In this document: positions 10,380-22,725 of the stretch, one piece after another
How positions within the stretch are numbered: the stretch's first letter is position 1
How the letters are laid out: each line of letters opens with the position of its first letter
Origin: Plasmopara viticola
Lineage: Eukaryota > Oomycota > Peronosporomycetes > Peronosporales > Peronosporaceae
Direction of reading: 5' to 3'
DNA length: 64,000 nt
Assembly: GCA_001695595.3 (NCBI GenBank)
Contig: MBPM02000021.1
Coordinates: 620,001-684,000 of the forward strand
The notes under the pieces: model-generated
What the model was told of the DNA's origin: nothing
Database searches by the model: none
Seen by the model: the letters and a program-made list of their open reading frames with translations, nothing else
Made by a program: the position numbers and the translations under genes

Positions 10380-12920
10380 GTTGCCTCAACTGCGAGGTTG
10401 CACATTTCTCGAGTGGACCAAATCGTATATCGACAAAGTCGTTCAAGACGGTCCATAGATTCGGGCTATAATGCAAACAAGGCGAAACCTCAGAATCCAG
10501 ACGTTCTCAAAAGAAGGACGTTAAAAAGGACAACCGGACTAAATCGGCAACATGTAACAATTGTAGCATCGCCAGCCACATATGTACCTCTCGTAAACGT
10601 AAGAAAGCGGATCGTTATATGAAAGGTGCACTTCGTCGTCAACCCGCATGATTCTGATAAGACTGATCGCTTTTAAAATCAAGGATCGGAATTACTCAAG
10701 GATAACTCGACCTATGAAACTTTACGCAAGTATGCGGACACAGTATCTTGCACAATGCATCAAAGTGAGACATGCTCAGTAGGGAAAGGAACCGCGCACA
10801 AAATTTCGCTCTAGCCGATATCGCCCAAAAAATGGTGACAGAATCTTAAAAGCGCAGGACAATCCTAAAATAAAGCAAAAAGATTGTTTAAGCACGCATT
10901 ATCCGATCAAGTACGTCTGCCATTCCGGCATCAACGGTTTGAGTCGAATAAACTGAAGGATGGCGCATTGTGCACAATTATTATCGGCCAAAACTAGTGA
11001 CGCTATGTCCGGAAGTCATTTAATTTCGTGCAAGAACCCGCTTTAGTGTAACTATCAAATTTAATTGCGTATATCGGATATTCCATTTACCTCTATGGTC
11101 TATTTGAGTATCTTGTCACTCTCATGGGAATAACGGAAGACCGGATACATTTAATTTGCTTTTGCGAAAAGTCTTTCGAGATTAAAAGGATGAGATGAGA
11201 AATTTCCATGACGACATGTACGGGTTCACACAAAGTGAAGATGCTCCAGACCACGTTTTGGCTTGAGATCGTGTACTCTAACGATGTGAAATTAGCACCT
11301 CTACATTCAGTTGTCAAAGTGTGCCTTTTGTGTTGATAAAATCCCGTGCCCAAATGTTTTTGACGGTCGAAAAGGCGTTCAAATGGACTCTGCCACGATG
11401 AAATCATCCCGGAATGGCCTGGCTCAAGTAAAAGAATCATGAAATGCTTCTTAGGCACAACATACTATGTCTCGAGGTTTGCAGGACCACTTCACAATAC
11501 TACAAAGTGAAAACATCCTCGAATAGCGATTGAGCTATCGTACGATCAACCAAGCTGCTTCACCGAACTCAAGTGTTGTTTGGCGCTTCCACTTGCTCTG
11601 TGTATTCCATACTATTCGATACTATTTTGTATCCGAATGAACGCCTCGATCTTTGCGATCGTGTTAGTCTTGTTGCAGAGGATGGAGATATAGCGCCCCG
11701 TTGTTATTACTGGCTGGGAGAAAAAGCCAGCCAAGCTAAAGTACCCTGTTAGTGAGCAAGAGCTACTTGCAATCATGCATGCGCTGAAAGAATGGTGTGT
11801 GTATCTTTGTAATTGACACTTCACGGTCGGAATGGATAAAAAAATATTGAGATGACCTTGATGCAAAAGACTACCATTCGCAAAGTGGCTCGACGGTCCA
11901 ATAAGCTTGCTGAACTTCGGCCTCTTCTTAATTTCATAGCACCGTGGCTGATGCATTGTTACGCAATTCAAAACTTGAGAGTAAAGCTGCCCAAGTTTGC
12001 TTGCTAGATCTGCTGGAAGCGGCTAAGAATCGCCAGATCGCGGAGACAATCAGAACAAACAAGGCTGTAGTCAGTGTAAAGATCTACAGTAATCATCGAG
12101 GAGCCGAAAAATAGAAGTGAATAAGCCAAAATTTTGATTGCAGGATGGTATTTAATGTTATCAAGCAGTGGTAGGAAAGAAAAGAAATATTTTCTCAGAA
12201 ATGAAGATGAGACTTTACGGCTGTAAATTTCAGAAGACGAAGAATTAAAAGGAGTCTCGTCATCTGCAAAAACCATGAATCATTTTTGGTAGGCCGCCCA
12301 GGATTTTACAAGACCGCGTCAAAAGTACTACTGACCAAAATTGGCGAAGTGTATCCAGCGCTATGCCAACACATGCGAAATGTGTCAGCGCAACAAGGTT
12401 AGGCAGACCAAATCGCCGGGATTGGTTCAATCTCTGGATGTTCCAAGAGGCATATGGGTAGACATTGCAATGGACTTTATTTACCGAAGACCAAAATTGG
12501 TTATAATGCCGTCATGGTGATTGTTGATCGCATTCCTAAAAAGGGTCAAATTCGTCGCTACGAAGACAACAAGGGAATTGTAGTATTCGCAAAGGCTTTC
12601 ACGAAGAAATCGCAAAGACCATGGCATATCAAAGACCATTTTGTCCGACCGAGACACCAAATTCGCATATAAGTTATGGCAAGCAATCGTGTCGGTCGTG
12701 AAAACGCAACACAATTTGGCTTCGGCCTTTAGACAAACGGAAAGGACTAACAGTTTTTGTGAAAATTGTTACAGGCTCCGTCGATCGAGTCACTTAAAAC
12801 CCCCGCCATTTCCTTTGATCAGTTTCTCAGTATCATGTCTAGGTCTTTGGGTACATAATCGATCATTGACACCGGTGATACCATTATATGCACTTAAATG
12901 TACAATAGAGGGTTAGAGGT
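10380..12920 (+). mobile_element. Degenerate Ty3/gypsy-like retrotransposon, + strand
   Basis: The pieces occur in element order. A gag-type zinc knuckle remnant near 10540-10600 reads TCNNCSIASHIC. Reverse-transcriptase remnants lie at about 11090-11420, with TFNLLLRKVFRD and later CAFCVDKIPC in another frame. An RNase H remnant near 11730-11800 reads YPVSEQELLAIMHALKEW. An integrase remnant at about 12290-12790 contains CEMCQRNK of the zinc-binding module followed by DRDTKFAYKLWQAI of the catalytic core. Stops and frameshifts are frequent, and no LTR pair was recognised, so the element is dead and probably old. Confidence 0.8.
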
Positions 12921-13890
12921 TGTAGCTAGTGCATAGATAATTTATGATACTACATCATGCTATCCACTTATTTCGTACAATTACCCTCTTTGAGCAAAGA
13001 CTACGACAACCTCGCCGAGATAGAGATCACCTTCGGCACTATTCTGCGCGTAGCCTCTCCCTAAGCACATTTTCTAGTGCATCAGCGTCTTGGAGCCAAG
13101 GCAAAGCTGGCTTATCGATCGTTTACGTGTCCTTTCAACGTCACAATAATCAATAATTTACACGCTTCCAGCACTAACTAGTGTGTTGGTCATTTTGCGT
13201 AACTAAGTCCTCCTAACAGCTTGGGTTGAGACCCCAACGGTAACTTGTCCGACAAACTCATCACGATCGGCAAAGTGTATTTTTATTCGCAGATTTCCAT
13301 CTAGACTCTAAGTACAGGTCTTTCAGACAATTGTGCACTTCATAATCACCAATTAAATTTGCTGGAAGACAACTTATTGCTCAAGAAGGGATCCTTTACC
13401 TTGCTGCTTCAATTTCTTGCTTAATTTTGACGTGATTTTTTATAGAGAATATCTTCTACTCGGAGAATACCGAATTGGCGATACGAGGTGCGATCGTTTG
13501 CGCGTGGTAGTGGGGCTGTCATGAGTCCACTTGATCTAGATCGTGATTTTCAGCGTGCGAGGAGACGAAATCTTAGTATTCATCCTACTTTCATCACGCT
13601 AATTTAAGGCAGACTTCCATGTCGGATCACTCTATTGGCATTAATCGAAAAAACACACATTTTTATCCCTTTTCGGTCGTTGCATTATTACACACTTAAA
13701 TCGATAAATACCTTGCAGCCAAATAAGAAATCTATATTCTCCCCGTACAAAAGGACACGATTCACAAAGCAAAAATGAACAAAAAAACAATGTCGGCATG
13801 GATCAAAGTCAATTAGATGAACTTATCGAATTGTTGACGACTTTCATTGTAAAGCCTGTCTAACAAGTGCAGTGAAAACCACAGGGATGA
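12921..13890. other. Gene-poor stretch after the + strand retroelement
   Basis: No supported gene. It may include the degraded 3' end of the retroelement, but I could not identify an LTR or polypurine tract with confidence. Confidence 0.35.
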
Positions 13891-13891
13891 G

Positions 13892-14326
13892 TTATGCAAT
13901 ATTTCTGAACTTTAATGTCTTTTTTGCAAGGTGTGTATTGTTGCTGAGAATATCGGATGATGAGGCTGTGCTCATCAGCTCGGCAACACGTGCTTTAATC
14001 TCTTCAACGAAGGCGAGGTCCACAAACTGAACGCCTTCAGGGCCCAGCACGAATTCAAGACCTGTCCGCAACGGCAATGCCGCTTTCGCCGATGGACGTA
14101 AGTCGACTTCAGCTGTCTTGTTCGAATAGATGGGGCACAGAAGTGAATATGGGGGGACATTTGATTCAGCCGTTGGAGGCATGAAAAAACCTTCATAAGG
14201 CTTAATGATGCGGCACATCGCGACTAGTGGCTTCAAGCTTGATGATTTTTGTTTGTTAGTACCGATGAAAAGGGGAAATGGTGGTGCCCGAAAGGAGCCA
14301 CAAAGTGGTTTAAGTTGGACGAGGTT
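13892..14326 (-). CDS. Unidentified open frame, possible terminal exon
   Basis: The minus-strand frame is open from 14326 down to the stop at 13892, with the first ATG near 14218 (about 108 codons from there). The predicted sequence has moderate complexity, with motifs such as APPFPLFIGTNK and GLEFVLGPEGVQFVDLAFVEEI, and looks more protein-like than the surrounding shadows. I recognise no family. It lies about 300 bp downstream of the kinase gene on the same strand and could be a separate small gene, a terminal exon or a relic. Confidence 0.3.
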   Translation of the reverse strand, partial: NLVQLKPLCGSFRAPPFPLFIGTNKQKSSSLKPLVAMCRIIKPYEGFFMPPTAESNVPPYSLLCPIYSNKTAEVDLRPSAKAALPLRTGLEFVLGPEGVQFVDLAFVEEIKARVAELMSTASSSDILSNNTHLAKKTLKFRNIA

Positions 14327-14521
14327 TCATGCCCAGGGCACAATAAACCTACTTACCGCTGAAAATAGTACTAATTTTCACTATAATAAAAAACAATAGT
14401 ATCAAGTTCCTTGCCGGTGTACTATAGACAGTGTATAATTAGCTAATGCAACATTGAGTCCGTTGGTTAATTCCGCTGTATAACGAGCATACTGCTGGTC
14501 GGATAACGGACTTTTAGCGTC

Positions 14522-15403
14522 TTAGTATGACGTATCCAACGCTCCATGCTCTAGCACCTGGGCGATCGTCAGTCGCTTCCGCGGATCGATCTGCAACATG
14601 CTAGATAATAGCTCCACAGCGCTTGCTGATATAAATGGCGTAAGGCCCCATGACTGTAGGATCGCCTTTACACCAACTTGTTGTAATATTCGAAACGACT
14701 TGATTGACGTTGATGCCAATGGCACGAGCGGTGAGCCTGTGAGCATAATGAAGAAGACGATCCCCAGCGACCAAATATCGGCCACCTTTGGGTCGTATGT
14801 TTCACCCGCAACGACCTCGGGCGCCATGTAGTATTTCTTGCCCGCTTGGTGACCACGAGCGCTAGCTGCACGTGTTGCGAGCCCAAAGTCGCCTAATTTA
14901 ATCCCACCACGATGTAGCATAATGTTTTCGAGTGAAATATCTCGATGTGCGATTCCGTGCTTGTGTAGAAATGCGAGTCCTGCACCAATTTGGGAAAGAA
15001 CAATCAGTGCAGTCGAACATGCCATAGTGCGTTGTTTCCGTTTGCTGAGATAGTCGTACAAATCGCCATCTGCACAATATTCCATCACAAGAGAGAGCGT
15101 ATTTTCGTCAAGAAACGAGTCCTTGTATTGAACTAGATTCGGATGCCCTCCCGCTGTTTGTATGATCTTGCCAATTTCTTTCTCCACAAACGGATTGTCA
15201 AAAGTGTGGCTATCGGACGGTAAATCCTGTATCACGCTTGCCAAGCGCTCGAGTGACACTTGTTTTACGACGACAAAAGACGAGGGTGCCGTATTCGGTT
15301 CTAATTTGCAGTCAATCTGCGTGTCTTCGCAAGCAACGACACACCCGAAAAGTGTAACGCTGAGATCTCGAGTAATTTGGTAGCGTTCGTGGAGCATTTG
15401 CAT
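14522..15403 (-). CDS. Protein kinase, Ser/Thr type
   Basis: This intronless gene encodes 293 residues spanning one kinase domain and little else. Visible landmarks are the ATP-binding Lys at about 47 (VVVKQ), the alpha-C Glu near 74-76, the hinge MEYCADGDL at about 107, the catalytic loop HRDISLEN at 153-160, DFG at 172-174, APE at 194-196 and the conserved DIWSLG after it. The glycine loop is poorly conserved (LSVTLFGCV). The usual Lys two positions after the catalytic Asp is Ser here (HRDIS instead of HRDLK), which may lower activity. ATGs at 15403 and 15397 are both possible starts. The substrate is unknown. It is a stand-alone gene between transposon-rich tracts. Confidence 0.85.
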   Translation of the reverse strand: MQMLHERYQITRDLSVTLFGCVVACEDTQIDCKLEPNTAPSSFVVVKQVSLERLASVIQDLPSDSHTFDNPFVEKEIGKIIQTAGGHPNLVQYKDSFLDENTLSLVMEYCADGDLYDYLSKRKQRTMACSTALIVLSQIGAGLAFLHKHGIAHRDISLENIMLHRGGIKLGDFGLATRAASARGHQAGKKYYMAPEVVAGETYDPKVADIWSLGIVFFIMLTGSPLVPLASTSIKSFRILQQVGVKAILQSWGLTPFISASAVELLSSMLQIDPRKRLTIAQVLEHGALDTSY

Positions 15404-18400
15404 GACAGTTGATGTGGTGAAGTGACGATCTTAATAAATGTTAAGTGTTCCAGTAGGACCAACGGATTTACTTTTCCGATATTGAGTATCGATTTTGGCC
15501 ATGGCGTCGTCAAGTCTTATCCAAAAGCCAAGTTTCTGCTCGTTCGTCATCTCTCCGTTAAATCATGCGAACAAGCGTTTGTCACGGGTTAGAGATGCAT
15601 TATCGCATGTTCAAAGGCCAGCGTAACGTTATCGTTTGACATATCAAGGGGCTGATTATGCGTTAAAATATGGCTTCGATATCAATACTATTTTTGGCTC
15701 GCTCGCAACTAATTTAAATAATATCATTTTTAGCAGAGCCGACACTGCATACGCATTTCTTACATGTTTTTTTCGCGAAATGTTTAGAGCGCATCAAGCG
15801 CCGGATCTTTCTAAAAACAATATTTTTCAATCGTGCACAGTAGGTTCAGTTTAAGTCTTTTGGGCTATCATGGGGATATATGAAGCAAGACGTACCGACG
15901 CACAACGCCATTTTGATCAAATTTCGACCAAACGGCTTACCGTTAAAATAGCAGCTCGCACTATACATAGCTATGTGATCTTTCGGTGAGCGAGTCCTTT
16001 CTGTATTTAGTCTTAAGATCCGAAGCTTTCAATAGAGCGCTGTTAAAATGATTTGCATACATGCGCTTTTTATCGTGCAATTGACTCCTTTTTTAAATAT
16101 GGTAAAATCTAATATGCACAATTTGTGAGCAACATACAATCATCCAATGAGCGATCAATCACCGTTCTTCAAAGCACCTTGCGAGAATCTAACTTTTACT
16201 AGCAAAGGGCTCCCTTCACTAGACTTGATTGTATTCAACTGACGATAATTAAACTTTCTGTATTATTATTTACAACAAAAGTCGTTTATGACGAAACAGA
16301 TACATATAAGAGCTGACTTTGACCGGGACCTTTCAAAATTTTCCCCGAAGAAGAAGGCTCCGCCTTTTACCTGAGACACTACTCTTTGTTTGATAAAGGT
16401 TACATCTAAGCTATGGGTAGTATGCTTTAGTTGTTCGCCTTCCTGAGACCGCACAAGTAAGATAAGCCCTAGTTGAGGCTCCCCTCCCACCGAGGGGAAA
16501 CGCGCGTCTATCGCTCAACCTCGTCCGGTGGTCCTCAGACCCCTCTGTCCTCAGGTGATGATGTGATGAGCGTTTGTTTGACTAAATCTCTGAGTTTGCT
16601 TAAATTTTAGGTTCATGCCAACAATCTAAGGGCCGTGTAAGCTCTTTGAAGATTTCCGACTTGTTGTCAGACTTTTTGATACAGCAAAACGTCTCACACT
16701 AAAGAACAGGGATATTTATGACCGGGGATATATTTTTGCCCCGAAGTGTCAAGCCGTCGAAATAAAGGGCCAGGAGGATCGGCGTAAAGTATAAGACGAT
16801 ACATTACTTCGATGATATGAGTGGTTGAAGTCGCTAACGCTGTAGGTTAACGCCTGTGCTTCTCGCTTACCGGCACAAACTGCATCCCGTGAAAGGTACA
16901 CTTACTCTTTGGAGAGCAAATATGACGAGGGGAGGATCTACTATCCCGCCAATGCTGGCATTGGAGTCAAGCAGTACGCTTATTTGCTTCGCGCGCTATG
17001 AGGGCTGTTTTAGGCCACTCCCCTCCCGGCATCTATGAACGTAGCTGAGAAGTTGAGATGAGATTTTCACAGTGCAACTGTGTGACGATTATGCGCGTTA
17101 TCAAAGTTTAGAGATTTACTCGTCATCATAAAAAGCTTAAGCATCAAGAGTGTCTTGTACTCGGTATGTGGATTTTCATGGGGTTTAATCACTGACTTTA
17201 TTCGACAGGCCGTTTCTGAATTTAGATTAAACTTAAAGGTGCAACAAATAAAACTCAGCACCTCGGGTGGAGCATTTTCTAACATTGAGCTTACCTGGTA
17301 AACAACTCCGAGGTGTCTCAGCTGTTAAGCCAGGATTTAAGACTCAATCTTCGTGTGTAAGTTGAGAAATTTCAGCGCTTTACGATACGAAACGCTTGTG
17401 TCAGAGTCAATGCGATTGCTCCCACGGGCTTTGCGCTGGAACTTGATAGTACCAATTTTAAAAAAGGCCCCGGATGCCCATGAGGCTGTCTCTACTTCTT
17501 GGTGCTCTTCACATGAAAGTACCCCGGCTTTAACAGTCAAGGGCCCTCAGGATGATTAATCTATTTCTGGTTTTGTACCGGATTCAAGAAACCTCAGCTT
17601 CTGTGTACCCGGACGTACAAGCTTGAAATTGTTCTTGAGGTTAAATAATTCGACCGTAGCTTCATTGAAGCAGAAATTGACCCTTGAGACATGTTTGACT
17701 ATGTGACCTTTGAGTCTCATAATAGGATAAGCTTATGCGCGTTTGCGTGCGTATGTGGTCTTTGCGCTGCGTTGGGACATCGCCTTTTTTCGTTTTGAGG
17801 TCTTAGCTTGATCGACTGCTACAAACAAGAAGCTCACTTTTGAATGCAAATTCAACCGTATCGACCCACGAAATTGGATGTCTCAGTGCACATACTATGC
17901 AGTGTGCTTTATAGCACACTATTGACATTTCCGTTTGCATCGTCTGATCTTTAAATCTGAGAATACGCTTGTTTTATGTAGCGGCAATCTTCAGGCTCCA
18001 ATTCGACATCATATCCGAAATATCATGAAATTTAATCGTAAACAGCCTTTCTATTTTCTTCCCTGTCATTCCGATCGGAGCAGGTACTAAATGTAGTCTA
18101 TTGTTTAGCGAAGCACAAACATCGTTATGCCTGTATTGCCATACAATTCCGCTAGACGGAGAAAAATTTAGACTTAAGAATCTACAAGACGGATAAGATC
18201 TGTAAGAAAGCCGGCGTATGAGCCGCACTTTGTACTCTTTGACGAGGTTCGTATATTTGTCAGCTCACTTGGAAAGATATAGCAAGCGATATATTGTAGA
18301 GTCCAAAAAATCAATTCGTTCGGCCCAAATTGCCGCTAATTATCGCATTATGAAACCTCGTGGTCCGGCTTTTTTTCACTTGGTACAACGCCTTGGAATG

Positions 18401-19540
18401 GATCTGCCGGTCTAGACCGTGTCCACTCTTAACGATACAACAGCGATCGCTGTCGAAAAAGGTTAGCGAGTCATTTTTGGCATCTTTTCGTGCAATAAAT
18501 TTACATTAAGGGCTCTGAATTAATTTACAGCTTAACCACTTATGACTTTGTTTGCTGGTTGACACTGTTGGCTTTGCTGAAGAACGATATTAATCATACT
18601 CGTTGGGGCCTATCTTCTCAGCACCTCTGCTCCCCAATAGAAGTTTTCGATAATAAAAATAAAGTTAGATAAGAAGTTTGACGCTCTTGAATACTCTCAA
18701 ATTGAAAGTGGACTTAAAGCGGTGTTTTGCCTCGTACTGAACGTCAAAATTGTGCGGTGTGGTATCGTGAGTCCTAAAACATGACAATGTTAAATACATC
18801 AAAACAACACAGACTCGTTAAAAACCTTCAATGGGAAAGCCACACAGAATTAATAAAGCAATTATAAACTGCTCTAGATAAATGCAATGCAACTTATATT
18901 ATTTTTTACGTTGATGTCTCAAAAGGAGAATAATAATGTAAATGCTGGAAGTTGAGTGCAAAGAATCACCAAACTCTTGACAACAGCGCATTGTTTTCAA
19001 GTAGTGAATTGATTAACGCATTTTCCATTATATCTGAAAAGTGCAAACAAACAAAAATAGACGCCGAATCTAGTGAATGGAAGCAGCGCAGTAGAGGCGT
19101 TCAATAGAGGTGGCACAAATCACATTATAAATTATAAATTCTGGCTTATCGCCGACCATCAACTTATTGTTGTCAGCAATACAATTTACCAACAGGTAAC
19201 TTCGCGATTTCGAATGTATTCAATTCTTCTGTTATAGAGACATGGGTTCAGCCGATGCACAGCGTGTACATGTACTCGCCCAATGGTATCGATGTTTTGC
19301 AAACTCACAGCTAGGTAATTTTTGTGAATAATTAGTAGATTAGCGGTCTCAAAGAAGGCTATCGACTCTAAACAATGTCTCGATGAAATACTAGATTGTT
19401 GCAAAATAGCGCCACAAATAGCACAAGAATAATTATGTACTTTAATTCCGATTTTTTTTGCAGAACTTTAAAATATAGCCTTGTCCAAAAAATTGGTTGA
19501 TAAACCTTGTTCTCTTACGCAACGCAAATTCAAATGGTGA
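15404..19540. other. Gene-poor stretch of about 4 kb, no supported gene
   Basis: Only short contradictory frames are present. Some GC-richer islands (for example near 16480-16560 and 17400-17560) look like remnants of LTRs or other repeats, but I found no matching partner in the window and no coding motif. I see no RNA gene here. Confidence 0.4.
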
Positions 19541-19545
19541 AAATC

Positions 19546-22500
19546 CTAAGATTTTTTTATCAGCCCGAAAAGGCATCTTACAAAACCACCTTTAAGATGT
19601 ATTAAAGAAATAAATACAAGATCAGTTGAAGTTGTCGATAATGAATCATGCGCTTTACCTTCTGTTCCTGTTGGTCTACGAAGTAAAAGGACATAGCAAC
19701 TCGGCGGTTTGTAGTCTATTGCTATAGAACACATTACTTCTGCAATCCGGTTTGACCGTAAAATGACAAACGAGAAGATACACACGCCATACTTCAGCGC
19801 ATGCATGATTGCAAGTAGCTTCTGCGCACGAACAGGTTTGATAGCTTGGCTGTCTTCAACTCTCCCTTTACAAGACCCACTTTATTGCGAAAATCGAGGC
19901 GTTCACCTGATTAACGAAGGATTTTAGCAAACATGGAACACTAAGAGCAAGTGGAAGCGCCAAGCGACACTTGAAGTTGTTGAAGTAGCTTAGTTTATGG
20001 CATGAGAGTTCGATAGCTTTTTGGGCACATCTTTGCTTTACACTGTTATGGAGTGCTCCTGCTAATTGCGCAAATTCCTTGTAGATCCTTGAGACATGAA
20101 CTGTAGTGTCCAAGAAGCAGTCCATTTGCCATTTTGTCCTGGACACAAGCCATTCTACGGTAATTTTAGCCTTATCGAGGTCCATTCGGACGCCTATTCA
20201 ACCGACAAAGTCGTATAGGCATGAAATGCCACCGGCTCTCTAAAATCTTGATGAAAAGTTGCTCTTCTTCACTTCGTTCAGTACACGATTCAAAGCCGTA
20301 ACGTGGTCTGCGGCGACATCTTCACTTTGCTTGAGTCATTAAAAAGCTCCTATCATAATTTTGAATCCCGAACACCTTTCCGAAAAAGACAGTCAACCAT
20401 ACCTGGGCTATTGCTTAATCTCATAAAAGTGACGGGATATTGAAGCTTCCATCTGGATCCGAAAAACGACAGATGCGATATCGTTTTTACGCAATTTAAC
20501 CCGATAGAAACTTTTAGGTAGGTCCATGCACAAAAATCAATAAATTTCAGACATGGCGTCAAATGTGTCTTTCATACGCGGTTATATTCCTACCGGCAGG
20601 ATTGTCGCTTGATTCAGCTGACGATAATCATGCACAACACGCCAACCTACGGCCTCCTTGACACAAAACGTTGATGCCGTAAACGCAGGCGTACTTGGTC
20701 GAGAATGCCTGCCTAAATTATCTCTCTGGTGCATTCTTGATTTACCCTGCGCTGTTTGAGACTCAAGCACCATTTCTTGAAGAATATCGGTTTGGTGTCA
20801 TGCTTGAGAAAATAATTCGTGATTAGTATCTTCTTGTACAGGAGGTAACTCGTTAGAAAGCTCTGTGCAAGATATTGTGTCCGTATACTTGCGTAGCTTT
20901 TCATACGCCGGAATGTCCTTAAATATTTATCAACCTTGATCTTTGAAGCAATAAGCCTTCTAAGAATTTTGCGGGTTGGTGACAAAGCCTCCTTCAATGT
21001 CCTTGTCGTGACGCAACATTCAAAGGGACTGGTGTGAGGAAACTAGCTGAGTCATTTCTGCCGGCCGTGCATTATTGCCAATACAGATCGAAAATGTCGC
21101 TGCTCTGATTAATGCGAGACTTGCGTTAATTAGCATTAAACCTGTCTGGACATTGATTCTGCTGGTTTATTTGGATTGCCGTGTGGTATTTCGTGTTGAT
21201 ACGAGAGGCCATGCGCCCTGTAGCTTAGTTGATATTTGGTGTTTTCTCACGAAGCTGTATCATGCCGATGACAACATCCTTATTTTCATAAACAGGCATG
21301 ACTTGGAACGTTTTCCATTTTACAAGAGAGCCAGGTACTTGCCATGTGCACAATTTGTCGAGGGCTCAAGGGCTGGTGGAAACCAAGGTCGACTTGCATC
21401 ATCTCTCCCTTGGTCACCTCAAGCTCAAGTTTTTTCACCAAGCCTTCGAATACACTGTTAAAATTGCATCCATGATTGATAAAGACGGTGATGGGGACCT
21501 CTTGACCAGCTTTAAAAGTGCCTGAGCTTTTGCTTTAGGGAGAGCATAGAGTGCGATTTAAAAACATCGAATTACTGTCTATGTTTAGTATTGGTAATTG
21601 CAGAAAATGTGGCCGACGACGCCGCAATAGTTGCATGTAGTAAGGTTAATTCAGTCGTCATTTTTGTCGTTCTTCTTTTAAAATCACTCTGGTTTTGAGG
21701 CTGTGACTTGTTCGCACTATAGACCGATTCTATAGATTTTAGTCTTTTATTTAAACGTCTGATCTTCCTTTTATAGAGAAAAATGTGACGAGAGTGGGAC
21801 TCGAACCTACATCTTCAGATTATAAGTCTAATGAAATACCTGATACTCCATCTTATAAGTGCTGATGGATGCTAATAATGCGCCAGAAATTGTATGTTCG
21901 TAATTTGTTTAAAGGAAACATTGCTTGACTGGCAGCGTCATGTTTGAAGTGGCCGAAACACGATTTGGTCTGCTCGAGTAATGAGCAGACTCGAAGCCGA
22001 AGCCAGCTTCAATGGCCTCCTGGAGAGTACTCGGACGTCTAAGTGATCTTCTTTGCGGTCTCTTTCCGTAATAATTGTTGAGAAATAAGCCGTGTTTAAT
22101 TTTCACTATCTTCAGTTCCATTTGGGACAACAAGTCATGGAATTTTGAGATGTGCTTGTGGCTAATTTCTCTTTTTATGTAAGCCATCCAATTCCAAAGA
22201 CAATACTCAAAATTATTAGATATGAAGTGTGTGCGCAGCTGAGGTTTGAGCAGTGTCAAGTCTTGTGGTCATTTGTGCGCTCGCAGTTGGATATAAAGGC
22301 TCGATATACATTTAGCGCGGACTTGCCTACTTTTTTTAATGAAAAGTCTGACGACTCTGTTATCATCAGTGGCGTTCATTGATGTTGCATGTTTCTTCGC
22401 AATAATCCATAGATCAAAATCTTGGCCTTCTACTACGCCTTTCTTGACGCGACGAGAAACTTTAAGCGTTGCTTTGTTTCTGCTGAAGGGGTTGAATAAG

Positions 22501-22725
22501 CCCGAGTGGTTGAATTTTTTTTTGTCAGTGCCACTTGAGGAGTCAGCGCTCGTGAATTCGAGCCCGACGCTGGCCGCAAAGTTTTATTGTCGTCAAAATC
22601 GCTTATTCTGTTCTGTTGACGGAGTCTTGAGTTTGAAGATGGGCACTCAATCGGACGGCTTCTTTGTTGAGCCATACTTGTTAAACTTTTTAGCGTGCTT
22701 TGTAGACCTGAATACAACCACAAGG
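19546..22725 (-). mobile_element. Degenerate Ty3/gypsy-like retrotransposon, - strand
   Basis: Read on the minus strand, the pieces are in the order gag, zinc knuckle, reverse transcriptase, RNase H connection. Gag remnants at 22259-21909 contain LRTHFISNNFEYCLWN and later TLQEAIEAGFGFESAHYSS. A CCHC-like knuckle near 21640-21590 reads CNYCGVVGHIFC. The reverse transcriptase at 20773-20440 contains FCVKEAVGWRVVHDYRQLN and then, in another frame, FLCMDLPKSFYRVKLR. The connection domain at 20185-19868 contains KITVEWLVSRTKW and TTVHVSRIYKEFAQLAG. The frames are broken repeatedly. No integrase or LTR pair was recognised, so the element is truncated or too decayed. Confidence 0.82.
21785..21868 (-). 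pseudogene. tRNA-like relic, anticodon reads UAU (Ile)
   Basis: On the minus strand the 3' half of a tRNA is recognisable. The anticodon arm TTAGA-CTTATAA-TCTGA would place UAU as anticodon, the T arm reads GTAGG-TTCGAGT-CCCAC, and the 3' acceptor strand is TCTCGTCA. The expected 5' acceptor strand and a proper D arm are not present upstream, where only a weakly similar AGATGG...TATCAGG remains. This fits a decayed tRNA gene or a tRNA-derived SINE fragment, inserted within the gypsy element. No A-box/B-box scoring was done. Confidence 0.5.
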
